NCBI GenBank assembly: GCA_947475525.1
Contig: CANJMI010000005.1
Coordinates: forward strand, 124,001-188,000
DNA: 64,000 bases
Direction of reading: 5' to 3'
DNA from: Polyangiaceae bacterium
GTDB taxonomy: Bacteria; Myxococcota_A; Polyangia; Polyangiales; Polyangiaceae
The notes below the pieces were generated by a model. That model ran no database searches, had not been told where the DNA came from, and saw only the letters and a program-made list of their open reading frames with translations. Shown here in pieces: positions 1-8,232 of the stretch (positions are counted from its first letter, which is position 1; each line of letters opens with the position of its first letter). A program made the translations under genes and the position numbers.

Positions 1-72
1 GACCTTCGCGACGCGATTGATGTGGATGACGCGCTCCTTGAGCCGCTCGTCGTCGATTTGATCGAATGCCAT
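1..72 (-). CDS. rpsE: 30S ribosomal protein S5, N-terminal fragment
   Basis: Only the first 24 codons are inside the window; the gene runs off the left edge. The translation starts MAFDQIDDERLKERVIHINR and continues into RVAKV, which matches the N-terminal region of S5 just before its RNA-binding fold. It follows rplR with an 11-base gap, the standard spc-operon order, which supports the call despite the short fragment. S5 sits in the small subunit and contributes to decoding accuracy. Confidence 0.85.
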   Translation of the reverse strand, partial: MAFDQIDDERLKERVIHINRVAKV

Positions 73-83
73 CTTGGTATCCT

Positions 84-449
84 TCAGAAATTCAGTCCGG
101 CTTCGCGCGCCGCGTCAGCGAGCGCTTTGATGCGGCCGTGGTAGCGGTACCCGTTGCGATCGAACACAACTTTGTCGATCTGCTTCGACTTGCACATCTC
201 GGCGATTAGCGCGCCGACCTTTTTGGCCTCGTCGCTCTTGGAGCCGTCGAGGTTCGTGCGCAGGTCCTTTGACATCGTCGAGGCGGACGCAAGCGTCTGG
301 CCCGTCGTGTCGTCGATGACCTGGACGTAGATATGGCGCGCCGAGCGGAACACGCTAAGCCGCGGTCGCTCCGTCGTGCCACTGATGACATTGCGGATGC
401 GGAGCTTGCGTCGCTCCCGACCTTCCAATTTTCGCGGTGCAGCAGTCAT
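84..449 (-). CDS. rplR: 50S ribosomal protein L18
   Basis: The product binds 5S rRNA in the large subunit. Family signatures are visible: RKLRIRN and RPRLSVFRS near the N-terminus, a central HIYVQVIDD strand and the C-terminal [20 protein letters not shown]. About 121 residues, usual for the family. A GTG two codons upstream (position 455) overlaps the rplF stop as GTGA and is an alternative start; the ATG at 449 is chosen here. Lies between rplF and rpsE in spc-operon order. Confidence 0.97.
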   Translation of the reverse strand: MTAAPRKLEGRERRKLRIRNVISGTTERPRLSVFRSARHIYVQVIDDTTGQTLASASTMSKDLRTNLDGSKSDEAKKVGALIAEMCKSKQIDKVVFDRNGYRYHGRIKALADAAREAGLNF

Positions 450-451
450 CT

Positions 452-1036
452 TCACTTGCCTGCCTTTCCGGCCTTTTCGCGGATCTTTTCGCCCTTGTAA
501 CGCACACCCTTGCCGCCGTACGGCTCCGGCGGACGGAACCCGCGAATCGTCGCCGCAGTCTGGCCAACGAGTGCTTTGTCCGTACCTGAGATCGTCAGGA
601 TAGTACCCTTCGAATCCTTCGGAACGTCAGCGGTGATGCCTTTAGGCAACGGGAAGTCGATGTGATGCGAGAACCCGAGGACGCAGTTGAGCGACGCCCC
701 CTTCATCTCGATGCGGTAACCCGTTCCGACAAGCTCGAGTGTCTTGGCGTAGCCGGTGGTCACGCCCTCGACCATGTTTGCAATGGTCGCGCGGGTCATG
801 CCTTGGAGCCGAGCGCCGTCCCGGCCAGGGGCCGAAGACGTCACATTGAGCTCGCCGTCGGCCTGCGCGATCGTGATGCTGGGGTCGAGGTTGAAGTTGA
901 GTTCACCCTTGGGCCCCTTCACGTTGATCTTGGCGGTTGCCACCGTGACCGTCACGCCGTTGGGCGTGGGGACCGGCTTCTTACCAACACGCGAGGTCTT
1001 CGGCGTGAGGTCCTTCCCGATTTGTGCGGTTGCCAT
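452..1036 (-). CDS. rplF: 50S ribosomal protein L6
   Basis: Large-subunit protein near the factor-binding centre. The N-terminus carries [14 protein letters not shown], a slightly extended version of the usual SRIGKKPI opening, and the C-terminus has the conserved [16 protein letters not shown] segment. About 194 residues, slightly longer than typical because of roughly a dozen extra N-terminal residues. The ATG at 1036 shares one base with the rpsH stop, so translation is probably coupled; a GTG at 1042 is possible but less likely. Confidence 0.97.
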   Translation of the reverse strand: MATAQIGKDLTPKTSRVGKKPVPTPNGVTVTVATAKINVKGPKGELNFNLDPSITIAQADGELNVTSSAPGRDGARLQGMTRATIANMVEGVTTGYAKTLELVGTGYRIEMKGASLNCVLGFSHHIDFPLPKGITADVPKDSKGTILTISGTDKALVGQTAATIRGFRPPEPYGGKGVRYKGEKIREKAGKAGK

Positions 1037-1434
1037 CACCACACCTCGCAGAGGAGCTCACCACCGACCTTGCGGCGGCGGGCTTCGGCGTCGCTCATCA
1101 CGCCACTCGAAGTCGAGAGGATCGCAATGCCTAAGCCGGAGAAGACTTTGGGAATATTGTCGTGCGTGACGTACACGCGGCGACCGGGCTTCGAAACACG
1201 GCGTATGCCGTCTATCGCAGCCCTCTTCTCGCGGTCGTACTTGAGGACGAGCTCAATGGTCTTGTGACCATTGGGGTCTGCGCCCTCGCGGACGTCCGCG
1301 ATGAAACCTTCAGATTTGAGGATCTCCGCCACACGCAGCTTCAGTCGGCTTGCAGGCATGACCATTCGGTCATGACGCGCGCTCGAAGCGTTGCGGATGC
1401 GGGTCAGCATGTCAGCGATGGGGTCGTTCACCAT
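1036..1434 (-). CDS. rpsH: 30S ribosomal protein S8
   Basis: Primary 16S rRNA-binding protein. The sequence opens with the classic DPIADMLTRIRNA and ends with ILSTSSGVMSDAEARRRKVG, both diagnostic of S8. 132 residues, full length. In E. coli S8 represses its own operon by binding near the rplE start; whether this holds here cannot be judged, although a hairpin lies nearby at 1730-1751. Confidence 0.98.
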   Translation of the reverse strand: MVNDPIADMLTRIRNASSARHDRMVMPASRLKLRVAEILKSEGFIADVREGADPNGHKTIELVLKYDREKRAAIDGIRRVSKPGRRVYVTHDNIPKVFSGLGIAILSTSSGVMSDAEARRRKVGGELLCEVW

Positions 1435-1476
1435 GGTGCTATCCAGCTTTGATTCATCACGTCGTGAGCAACTGGG

Positions 1477-1662
1477 CTACCAGCTGGCCTTGATCACTCC
1501 CGGAAGCTCCCCGCGTAGCGCGAAGGTCCGCAAGCATATGCGGCAGAGCTGGAAGTCGCGATAATAGGCGCGGCTTCGGCCGCATACCTTGCAGCGACTT
1601 TTCTGCCGCGATGAGAACTTCGGGGGGCGATTCAGCTTCGCGATGGCTTGCGCACGCGCCAT
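1477..1662 (-). CDS. rpsN: 30S ribosomal protein S14, zinc-binding type Z
   Basis: At 61 residues this is the short form of S14. Four cysteines form two CxxC pairs (CKVC and CRIC, about 15 residues apart), the zinc-ribbon signature of type Z S14; the protein ends in the conserved GVIKASW. It sits between rplE and rpsH as in other spc operons. The zinc-bearing form implies a zinc-dependent ribosome unless a zinc-free paralogue exists elsewhere. Confidence 0.97.
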   Translation of the reverse strand: MARAQAIAKLNRPPKFSSRQKSRCKVCGRSRAYYRDFQLCRICLRTFALRGELPGVIKASW

Positions 1663-1729
1663 GTTTCGTTCGTCCTTTGAGTTTCCGTGAGACGCGGAGT
1701 AAGCCGCGCAAGAGTCTTGCTAGGGGGAT

Positions 1730-1751
1730 GTGCGAGGTTAGAGCCTCGCAC
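1730..1751 (-). other. Intercistronic hairpin between rplE and rpsN
   Basis: A perfect 8-base inverted repeat, GTGCGAGG and CCTCGCAC, flanks a 6-base loop in the roughly 98-base gap between rplE and rpsN. No T-run follows on the minus strand, so it is not a classical terminator. It could be an RNA processing or stability element or a ribosomal-protein binding site; that role is inference. Confidence 0.5.
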
Positions 1752-1760
1752 CGTACGTTC

Positions 1761-2366
1761 TCAGCTGCGGAAGGGCATTCCGAGCTGACGGAGCAACTCG
1801 CGGCCTTCATCGTTCGTGGTCGCTGTCGTCACGAAAGAGATGTTCATGCCGCGGATTGCATCGACTTTGTCGTAGTCGATTTCCGGAAAAATGATTTGCT
1901 CGCGCAGGCCCATCGTGAAGTTGCCGGCGCCGTCGAAACCCTTGGGGCTCACGCCCTTAAAGTCACGCACCCGCGGAAGCGCGAGATTGAAAAGACGGTC
2001 CGCGAACTCCCACATCCGGTTGCGGCGCAGCGTCACCGAGAGGCCGATGGCCAACCCAGCCCGGAGCTTGAAGCTCGCGATGGACTTGCGCGACTTGCGG
2101 ACGATTGGCTGCTGTCCCGTGATGGACCGAAGGTCCTCACGCGCCGTATCGATGACCTTGGGATTCTGCACGGCCACGCCGAGACCCATATTGATCACGA
2201 TCTTCTCGAGACGCGGAACGCGCATCGGGTTGTCGTAGCCAAACTTCTCGCGCATGCCAGCACGGACCGCAGTCCTGTAGTGCTGGGAGAGCCGCGGTAC
2301 GTACCCGGCCTCGTATCCGCTGGTCGCCCCTGCGGCCGCCGCGTTCTCTTTCTTGTCTTTCGCCAT
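1761..2366 (-). CDS. rplE: 50S ribosomal protein L5
   Basis: 5S rRNA-binding protein of the central protuberance. Family landmarks: [19 protein letters not shown], a central [37 protein letters not shown], and the C-terminal [20 protein letters not shown]. 201 residues with a short Ala-rich N-terminal extension (about 20 residues) compared with the usual 180. Located downstream of rplX with a 58-base gap. Confidence 0.97.
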   Translation of the reverse strand: MAKDKKENAAAAGATSGYEAGYVPRLSQHYRTAVRAGMREKFGYDNPMRVPRLEKIVINMGLGVAVQNPKVIDTAREDLRSITGQQPIVRKSRKSIASFKLRAGLAIGLSVTLRRNRMWEFADRLFNLALPRVRDFKGVSPKGFDGAGNFTMGLREQIIFPEIDYDKVDAIRGMNISFVTTATTNDEGRELLRQLGMPFRS

Positions 2367-2424
2367 ACTCGCACCTGGGGGTCGCGCTCATTCTGCCGCG
2401 CGACGTGGAATCATCAAAAAGGAG

Positions 2425-2748
2425 TCAGGCCTGCTTGAGGGCCGCGCCCAGCTTCGCCGAGACGCGGACGGGCTTGCCCGCGTCATCCTTCTGCGCCTTG
2501 ATTCGTGTGGGCTTGTCGCTGGAGGCGTCGATGGGCATCACATTGGATATGTGTAGCGCGGCCTCCTTGGAAATCCGGCCGCCTTCGGCACCCTTCTGGG
2601 TCGGGCGCGTGTGGCGAACCACCATGTTCAGACCTTCGACGATGACCCGGTCGGCATCCTTCAGGATGCGCTTGACTGTGCCCCGCTTGCCCTTTTCTTT
2701 TCCGGCTACCACCTGAACGAGGTCGCCTACCTTGATTCGCTGCATCAC
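2425..2748 (-). CDS. rplX: 50S ribosomal protein L24
   Basis: Assembly-initiating large-subunit protein. The KOW motif is clear near the N-terminus ([20 protein letters not shown]), followed by [17 protein letters not shown] and [14 protein letters not shown]. 107 residues, normal length. The start codon overlaps the rplN stop by four bases (ATGA), indicating translational coupling. Confidence 0.97.
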   Translation of the reverse strand: MMQRIKVGDLVQVVAGKEKGKRGTVKRILKDADRVIVEGLNMVVRHTRPTQKGAEGGRISKEAALHISNVMPIDASSDKPTRIKAQKDDAGKPVRVSAKLGAALKQA

Positions 2749-3113
2749 AGCACCTCCGGAGCAAGCGACACGATCTTCATGAATTTGCGGGCGCGGAGCT
2801 CACGAGCCACTGGCCCGAAGATGCGGGTGCCGACTGGCTCCTTCGCATCGTTGATCAAGACGGCGCTGTTCACGTCGAACTTGATGTAGCTGCCATCGGA
2901 ACGGCGGTATTCCTTCACGGTGCGGACGATAACGGCCTTAGCCACATCGCCCTTCTTCACCTTGGAATTGGGCAAGCACTCTTTAATCGACACCACGACG
3001 ATGTCGCCGAGGCCGGCGTAACGACGGCGTGAGCCGCCGAGCACCTTGAGGCAGCGCAGCGTCTTTGCGCCGGAGTTATCGGCGGCTTCGAGCTCAGATT
3101 CTACCTGGATCAT
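2745..3113 (-). CDS. rplN: 50S ribosomal protein L14
   Basis: Highly conserved large-subunit protein at the subunit interface. The sequence starts [19 protein letters not shown], contains the [10 protein letters not shown] strand, and ends with [20 protein letters not shown], all diagnostic. 122 residues, the invariant family length. Confidence 0.98.
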   Translation of the reverse strand: MIQVESELEAADNSGAKTLRCLKVLGGSRRRYAGLGDIVVVSIKECLPNSKVKKGDVAKAVIVRTVKEYRRSDGSYIKFDVNSAVLINDAKEPVGTRIFGPVARELRARKFMKIVSLAPEVL

Positions 3114-3137
3114 GATTTTAGCTCCTCAGCGGCCGGG

Positions 3138-3512
3138 TCAGGCCTTTACGGTGGCGACGTCGTCTTTGAGCTCAAGACCTTCGATGTCGGCCGAGCGCGA
3201 GATGAGGCGAGTCACAATCCAGCTCTTGTTTTTCGAGAGGGGACGGTGCTCCTGGATCTCAACGCGATCACCCGGGAGGTACTCGTTCTTCTCGTCGTGC
3301 GCCTTGTAGCGGGCGCGCTTGGTGATGTACTTTTTGTACTTCGTAGCGAGGGTCTGGCGGACGACTTCGACCGTGACGGTCTTGTCCATCTTGTTGCTCG
3401 TAACCAGACCCAAAAGCTTGCGGCGGAAGCCGTGCTTTGCCGTCGCTTCTGGCACGGCAGCCTTGACGCCGATGCTCTTGACGCTCGGGGTGGGGGCGGG
3501 GACCTTTGACAT
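3138..3512 (-). CDS. rpsQ: 30S ribosomal protein S17, extended form
   Basis: 16S rRNA-binding OB-fold protein. The core (RRKLLGLVTSNKMDKTVTVE to GDRVEIQEHRPLSKNKSW) is normal, but the protein has 124 residues against about 85 for most bacteria. There are about 29 extra N-terminal residues (Ala, Pro and Val rich) and about 20 extra at the C-terminus. The first in-frame ATG is used; a later start would leave a long untranslated gap after rpmC, so the extension looks genuine but is not proven. Confidence 0.95.
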   Translation of the reverse strand: MSKVPAPTPSVKSIGVKAAVPEATAKHGFRRKLLGLVTSNKMDKTVTVEVVRQTLATKYKKYITKRARYKAHDEKNEYLPGDRVEIQEHRPLSKNKSWIVTRLISRSADIEGLELKDDVATVKA

Positions 3513-3547
3513 GGCTTGTTCCTTCAGGGGTCGTGCGGAGGTGCCGC

Positions 3548-3745
3548 TCAGCGGGCCGTCAGCTGCTTCTGTTGAAGCAAGGTCTTTACGCGCGCCAGGT
3601 TACGGCGGGCGAGGCGGATCGACGCGGTGTCGTCGAGCTGATTGGTGTAGTTCTTAAGGCGAGCATCGAAGAGCTCGCGGCGGATCTGCTTTTCGATTTC
3701 GCGCAGCCGCTCGGCGTTGCATTCGCGTAGTTCTTTGAGTTCCAC
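3548..3745 (-). CDS. rpmC: 50S ribosomal protein L29
   Basis: Small helical protein at the peptide exit tunnel. Of 65 residues, it shows [20 protein letters not shown] and a C-terminal [13 protein letters not shown], the family's helical hairpin. It lies between rplP and rpsQ with a 10-base gap to rplP, the canonical order. Confidence 0.96.
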   Translation of the reverse strand: MELKELRECNAERLREIEKQIRRELFDARLKNYTNQLDDTASIRLARRNLARVKTLLQQKQLTAR

Positions 3746-3755
3746 GGCTGTCTCC

Positions 3756-4175
3756 TTACTGGCTCAGGAAGTCCCGTGCGAGGAAGCGGCACTCGAGGGG
3801 CAACTTGTGCCCCGCGATCCGGAAGGCCTCGCGGGCCACGTCTTCAGGCACACCGGCGAGCTCGAAGAGAACGCGACCCGGCTTGACGGGAGCGCACCAC
3901 TCTTCGGGATTGCCCTTGCCCCCACCCATGCGGACTTCGAGAGGCTTCCTCGTGACCGGACGGTCGGGGAAGACTCGAATCCAGAGCTTACCAGCGCGCT
4001 TGCAGTGGCGCTGGATTGCCATACGACCGGCTTCGATTTGACGCGCGGTGAGGCGACCGGGCTCGAGGGTCTGCAGGGCGAAGTCGCCGAACGAGACGTC
4101 CGAGCCTTTCCACGCAGTGCCGCTATTACGGCCTTTTTGCGCTTTGCGGTATTTGGTTTTCTTCGGTTGGAGCAT
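3756..4175 (-). CDS. rplP: 50S ribosomal protein L16
   Basis: Large-subunit protein near the A-site tRNA elbow. Motifs: [20 protein letters not shown] at the start, the [18 protein letters not shown] segment and [12 protein letters not shown]. 139 residues, normal. Followed by rpmC, preceded by rpsC after a 75-base non-coding spacer. Confidence 0.98.
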   Translation of the reverse strand: MLQPKKTKYRKAQKGRNSGTAWKGSDVSFGDFALQTLEPGRLTARQIEAGRMAIQRHCKRAGKLWIRVFPDRPVTRKPLEVRMGGGKGNPEEWCAPVKPGRVLFELAGVPEDVAREAFRIAGHKLPLECRFLARDFLSQ

Positions 4176-4250
4176 GGTTTTCTCTCGCGAGAATCGAGCG
4201 GTGGCGGAGCCACGCCCGGCAGGCTGTCAGGGGGCCGGCGGCTGAGTGGT

Positions 4251-4946
4251 TCAGCTACCGATTGAACGGGACTTGCGCGGCAAGACCTCGCCCTTGAAAA
4301 TCCAGACCTTGATGCCGATCATCCCGACCTTGGTGCGGGCTTCGGCGAGGCCGAATTCGATGTCGGCGCGAAGGGTGTGAAGCGGAACGCGCCCTTCACG
4401 GTAGGTCTCGACGCGGGACATTTCTGAGCCGCCTAAGCGGCCGGCGCAGCGGATTCGAATGCCTTTTGCGCCGAATTTCATCGCGATTGCGACGGCTTTC
4501 TTCATGGCGCGGCGGAATGCGATGCGTCGCTCGAGTTGCTGCGCGACGTTCTCTGCCACGAGCTGGGCGTTCGTCTCGGCCTTGCGGACCTCTTGAACGT
4601 CGATGAAGACCTCGTTATCCGTGAACGAGGCGACACCTGGGAATTTTGGCTCGTCCTTGGCGGCGGTGGTGAGATTGCCGATCTTCAGGGTCTCGATGCC
4701 CTTGCCGCCTTTGCCGATGACCATGCCGGGCCGCGCGGTGAATACGATCACCTTCGCGCGGTTTGCGGCACGCTCAATCTCGACAGCGGCGATGCTGGCG
4801 TTGAAGAGGTACTGCTTGATGGCGCGCTTGATTCGCACGTCTTCATGCAGCCACTGCTGGTACTTGGCGCCGGACTGGTACCATTTGCTGGTCCACGTCT
4901 TGATGACGCCGAGGCGAAAGCCATACGGGTGGGTTTTTTGTCCCAT
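4251..4946 (-). CDS. rpsC: 30S ribosomal protein S3
   Basis: Small-subunit protein at the mRNA entry channel. Opens with [18 protein letters not shown], holds the KH-domain GXXG region ([13 protein letters not shown]) and ends with [14 protein letters not shown]. 231 residues, normal length. Precedes rplP and follows rplV with a 21-base gap. Confidence 0.98.
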   Translation of the reverse strand: MGQKTHPYGFRLGVIKTWTSKWYQSGAKYQQWLHEDVRIKRAIKQYLFNASIAAVEIERAANRAKVIVFTARPGMVIGKGGKGIETLKIGNLTTAAKDEPKFPGVASFTDNEVFIDVQEVRKAETNAQLVAENVAQQLERRIAFRRAMKKAVAIAMKFGAKGIRIRCAGRLGGSEMSRVETYREGRVPLHTLRADIEFGLAEARTKVGMIGIKVWIFKGEVLPRKSRSIGS

Positions 4947-4967
4947 GGTTCTTCGGTTCCTCGCTGC

Positions 4968-5303
4968 TTAACGCTGATCGAGTTCGATGGAGATGTGTGC
5001 CATCCCCTTGGTAACTTGGGTGGCGCGACCCATTGCGCGAGGTCGCCAACGACGCCACACCTTGTTCGGCGCCTTGTCGACCGTAGCCTTGCTGATGAAC
5101 AGCTTGTCGGGATCCGCGTTGTTTTGGCGGGCGTTCGCGACGGCACTCTCGAGCAGCTTCTTCACCACGCTTGCGGCGCTCTTTTGGGTGAACTGAAGGA
5201 GTTGGAGCGCCTCGCCCACGTCGCGACCGTTCACCAGGTTGGCGATTACACGCGCCTTCCGGGGAGCGATGCGGCTGAACCTTGCGCTTGCCTTGCTGAT
5301 CAT
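4968..5303 (-). CDS. rplV: 50S ribosomal protein L22
   Basis: Large-subunit protein whose hairpin lines the exit tunnel. Features: RIAPRKARVIANLVNGRDV, a central ESAVANARQNN and the C-terminal beta-hairpin ending in KGMAHISIELDQR. 111 residues. It is the first gene of the cluster here: the 430 bases upstream hold no rpsS, which normally sits directly before it, so transcription must start close by or the operon has been split. Confidence 0.97.
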   Translation of the reverse strand: MISKASARFSRIAPRKARVIANLVNGRDVGEALQLLQFTQKSAASVVKKLLESAVANARQNNADPDKLFISKATVDKAPNKVWRRWRPRAMGRATQVTKGMAHISIELDQR

Positions 5304-5736
5304 CGGTCGTTTCCTCGTGCTCGTCGTACTGCGGAATGTACGCCCGCTTAGCGGTCCCCAGTTTTGGTTGGGGTGCCCACTCGATGGGCTGTTTTCAGAC
5401 GCCGTTTTCCGTCGTACGTTTCGGGGTGCAGCCTGGAGGGGTTAGCCTCGATCGCTCATCGCGTCTCCGGCAGGATTGTGATTCCGCTCGGTGGCCGATG
5501 AGTCAGGCGGCGCTCTGAGACGCCGTAACGGGAAAGGGAGCGCTTCGTAGCAAGGGGGGGTGATCAACGCAAGCGCGTATTCTTCGGGTTTCTTAGGGTG
5601 GCTCGCAAATGCCCGGAATGACTAGGTAATTCGTTTCAATAAATCGACACGATTGAGCGACGAGTTTTTCCGCGCCACGGGCGCCGCGAGTGTTTGGATG
5701 TTTTGCGGTGGGCTTGGCGCGTGGCAGACTCGGGGG
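5304..5736. other. 433-base non-coding region between rplV and a divergent lipoprotein gene
   Basis: No credible coding sequence was found on either strand; in particular no rpsS remnant could be read. It must hold the promoter for the ribosomal cluster (leftward) and for the plus-strand lipoprotein. An AT-rich patch near 5615-5660 is the most promoter-like stretch, but no clean pair of -35/-10 boxes stands out. A CCCCA/TGGGG hairpin (about 5360-5377) could form in the rplV leader RNA. Confidence 0.4.
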
Positions 5737-6720
5737 GTGCTGATACGAATAGGGCGGGTTCTGGTGTGTTTCGTGGGATTGAGCGGCTGCGTCTCGGGGT
5801 CCAGGGCGGGGGTACCGGTCGTAGACGGTGCGAGCGCGGGGCCGCGTAGTGAGGGAGGCCAGCCGGCGCGGGGGGAAGGTGTCGTGCCGCAGGCAGGGTC
5901 CCAGAAAGAGGCTTTGTCCTCGGGTGCTGTCTTAGTCGTGCCGGTGGGGCCCGGAGGCGGTGGCGGTGAGCCGGAGGTTCACGCGGACTCGCCTCGGAGT
6001 GGCGACGCATTGTCGCGCGCAGGGGCGGCTTTTGCGGCGTGCCCCGTTGAGATGAGCCTGTTGCCGGCGGGGGTGTGCATCGACCGTTGGGAGGCCTCGT
6101 TGGCGCTGGTCACAACCCAAGGTGAGGAGAAGCCGTGGTCTCCGTTCGGGAGCCTGGTTCGGGCGCCCTCCGAGCTGCAGGCGGTGTCTCGAGCAGGCGT
6201 TGTGCCGCAGGGGTACATAAGCGGAGTTCGCGCCGAGGAGGCGTGCCAGAACGCAGGCAAGCGGCTTTGCAGTTCGGAGGAGTGGCAGGAGGCGTGCCGC
6301 GGGCCTGAAAGAACGACGTATCCCTACGGCAATCGCAGACAGGCGCACGTCTGCAACGACGATGGGCGTGGAAAGCACCCGGTTGTGGATCTGACCGAAC
6401 GCCTTGGGCTCGCACCGGAGCAGATGTGGCGGGACTCGATGGAGCACCCGATGATCAATCAACTTCCCAACACGGTGAGGAAGACGGGAGAGCGTACGTC
6501 CTGCACCAATGCGTATGGGGTCTACGATATGGTAGGCAACCTCCACGAATGGGTGGAGGATGCGGCGGGGACATTTCGTGGTGGATTTTACATGGATACG
6601 CGGATCAATGGTGAGGGCTGCCTCTACGCCACCACCGCGCATAACAAGCGCTATCACGACTATTCTACGGGATTTCGCTGTTGCAAAGATGCGTTGGTCG
6701 CCGAGGAAGGGCGTCCCTGA
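5737..6720 (+). CDS. SUMF1/formylglycine-generating-enzyme-like lipoprotein
   Basis: The GTG at 5737 is chosen because it gives a lipoprotein signal (short basic start, hydrophobic run, lipobox LSGC at Cys18). An open frame extends further upstream but lacks such a signal. After a Gly/Ala-rich stalk comes a SUMF1-like domain: CIDRWEASLA, NAGKRLCSSEEWQEACRGPE, YGVYDMVGNLHEWVED and a closing RGGFYMDTR and STGFRCC. True formylglycine-generating enzymes use two nearby cysteines in this last part. Only one (EGCLY) is seen at the matching place, so sulfatase activation is doubtful and a structural or binding role is more likely. The next gene overlaps it by 32 bases. Confidence 0.8.
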   Translation: MLIRIGRVLVCFVGLSGCVSGSRAGVPVVDGASAGPRSEGGQPARGEGVVPQAGSQKEALSSGAVLVVPVGPGGGGGEPEVHADSPRSGDALSRAGAAFAACPVEMSLLPAGVCIDRWEASLALVTTQGEEKPWSPFGSLVRAPSELQAVSRAGVVPQGYISGVRAEEACQNAGKRLCSSEEWQEACRGPERTTYPYGNRRQAHVCNDDGRGKHPVVDLTERLGLAPEQMWRDSMEHPMINQLPNTVRKTGERTSCTNAYGVYDMVGNLHEWVEDAAGTFRGGFYMDTRINGEGCLYATTAHNKRYHDYSTGFRCCKDALVAEEGRP

Positions 6721-8140
6721 ACGAGCGCGGAGCGACGCGAGCGCGGCAGGCGTCGCGCTCATGGCGATCCTGAGCCTTGGCGGCTGCAAGAAGGACGAAC
6801 GACCCGACGAGACGCCCGTGCCGCAGCGGAACATGGCGACGCTCGACATCGTAACGACGGAGATCGGCACGGGGCTCGCGCTGCGGGCGGACGCGGCACC
6901 CACCAGCGTGCGCTGGGAGCGTGTGATCGTGCTGGACGCGGATCGGGCAGTACTTTTAGGCCGAGAAAACGATCAGGCGTGGGCGTTGCGGACCAACGAT
7001 CGGGGTCGAACGTGGACCAGCGTGAGCGCGCTCGTGAAGCCATGGGCGAGCTGGGGAGTGGCCGGAAACGGAGCGCTATCCCTGGTCTCGGGAGTGAGCA
7101 CCGCGGCGGTTGCGAACGTACCCAAAGGTCGGGGCGCCACGCCGTCGAAGCTCGCAAATCCAATCGGCGAGGCGACGGTTTGGTACTCAGGGCCGATGGA
7201 TCGTCAGCTTGACGGACCGCGCGCTTTGTTACCGGGTGAAGGTGCACTGGTGGGGGTCACGATCCCAACCGGCGCGTCGACGCCCGCGCTGTACGACGAG
7301 GCGATCGCACTACTCGCCGAAAAGAACCGCGTGCCGACGATGGTCTTCGCTCCGCTAAGCGGTGGTGCGCCGATCGAGCCGATTTCGCTCGAAAAGGCGG
7401 CCTTCGTCCCGGTGCCGTACGGTCGTCCGCCGAAGCTCTTGTCGGTTGCGAAGGGCACCATCGAGCTGCGAAATTGGCCGAGACCGGGCGAGACGCTCGG
7501 GGTAGCCACGCCGATTCCGGGATACCGCAGCGACGCCACGACGTTCGCCCAGCTTTCGGACGGCCCCGGCTGCGAAGCTGGGGGCTTTTCATTCCGAAGG
7601 TTTTCGGGCGTTCAGCCCTGGGTCGTCGGGATCTCGGGTGATCGCGCGCTCGCGTTCAAGGTACCGGGGCCGGAGGCGGGGCGCCTTGGATGCTCCGACG
7701 CGGCCCTTGTGGTGGAGACGACGGTGCTCGATCCGAGCGACGCCGAGAAACGCCGCAAGGTTCCGCAGCTCGTGAGGTGCGGACTCGACGGTACGTGCGC
7801 CCAGCCCAAAGCGCCTCCATTCGCGGTGTGGACCGAGAAGCACGACCGCGACATTTGGAGCGTTCCGACCAAAGGCGGTTTGGTCGCGGTTCTGCGAGCT
7901 CGCTCAGGAAGCCGCTGGGGCCTGTACCTTGGACAATCGACCGAAGGGGGCAACACGTTCGAGCTTCCGCGGACGATCGGCGAAGGCGCGGACACGCGTC
8001 GGGTCCTCGATTTTGGTGCGCTCCTCCGGTTCCCCGATCGCCTCGTGCTCCTGATCTCGGCCGACGTCGGCACGACGGGACGACGAGGTTGGTACGCGCT
8101 CGCGTCGGACGACGAAGGCAACAATTGGGGCCCGCCGTGA
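6689..8140 (+). CDS. Asp-box (BNR-like) repeat lipoprotein, function unknown
   Basis: The ATG at 6689 gives an Arg-rich start, a hydrophobic VALMAILSLGG and a lipobox Cys followed by KKDERPDE, so an exported lipoprotein is predicted. The body contains two Asp-box-like motifs, TNDRGRTW near the N-terminus and SDDEGNNW at the very C-terminus, as found in sialidase-type beta-propellers. No sialidase catalytic residues could be identified, so only the fold is suggested. Overlaps the end of the SUMF1-like lipoprotein gene and is probably co-expressed with it. Confidence 0.75.
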   Translation: MRWSPRKGVPERARSDASAAGVALMAILSLGGCKKDERPDETPVPQRNMATLDIVTTEIGTGLALRADAAPTSVRWERVIVLDADRAVLLGRENDQAWALRTNDRGRTWTSVSALVKPWASWGVAGNGALSLVSGVSTAAVANVPKGRGATPSKLANPIGEATVWYSGPMDRQLDGPRALLPGEGALVGVTIPTGASTPALYDEAIALLAEKNRVPTMVFAPLSGGAPIEPISLEKAAFVPVPYGRPPKLLSVAKGTIELRNWPRPGETLGVATPIPGYRSDATTFAQLSDGPGCEAGGFSFRRFSGVQPWVVGISGDRALAFKVPGPEAGRLGCSDAALVVETTVLDPSDAEKRRKVPQLVRCGLDGTCAQPKAPPFAVWTEKHDRDIWSVPTKGGLVAVLRARSGSRWGLYLGQSTEGGNTFELPRTIGEGADTRRVLDFGALLRFPDRLVLLISADVGTTGRRGWYALASDDEGNNWGPP

Positions 8141-8161
8141 CGCTTGGCTTTGGCTGCTCGA

Positions 8162-8179
8162 GCCCGCGGGATTGCGGGC
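8162..8179. terminator. Possible bidirectional hairpin between convergent genes
   Basis: A GCCCGC stem, GGGATT loop and GCGGGC stem lie just after the Asp-box lipoprotein gene and before the end of the convergent kinase-like gene. There is no T-tract on either side, so a terminator role is only suggested by its position. Confidence 0.3.
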
Positions 8180-8232
8180 CGGTGTTGGCAGGAAGCGCGG
8201 CGCGATAGCCGTCGGGAGCCGTGCCACGGAGC

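Noticed and set aside
1611-2438. A long plus-strand frame of 275 codons across rpsN-rplE
   Set aside because: It is antisense to the clearly identified ribosomal genes and has no family features; typical of GC-rich shadow frames.
5304-5736. Possible rpsS (S19) remnant upstream of rplV
   Set aside because: No segment matching S19 could be read in any minus-strand frame of this region.
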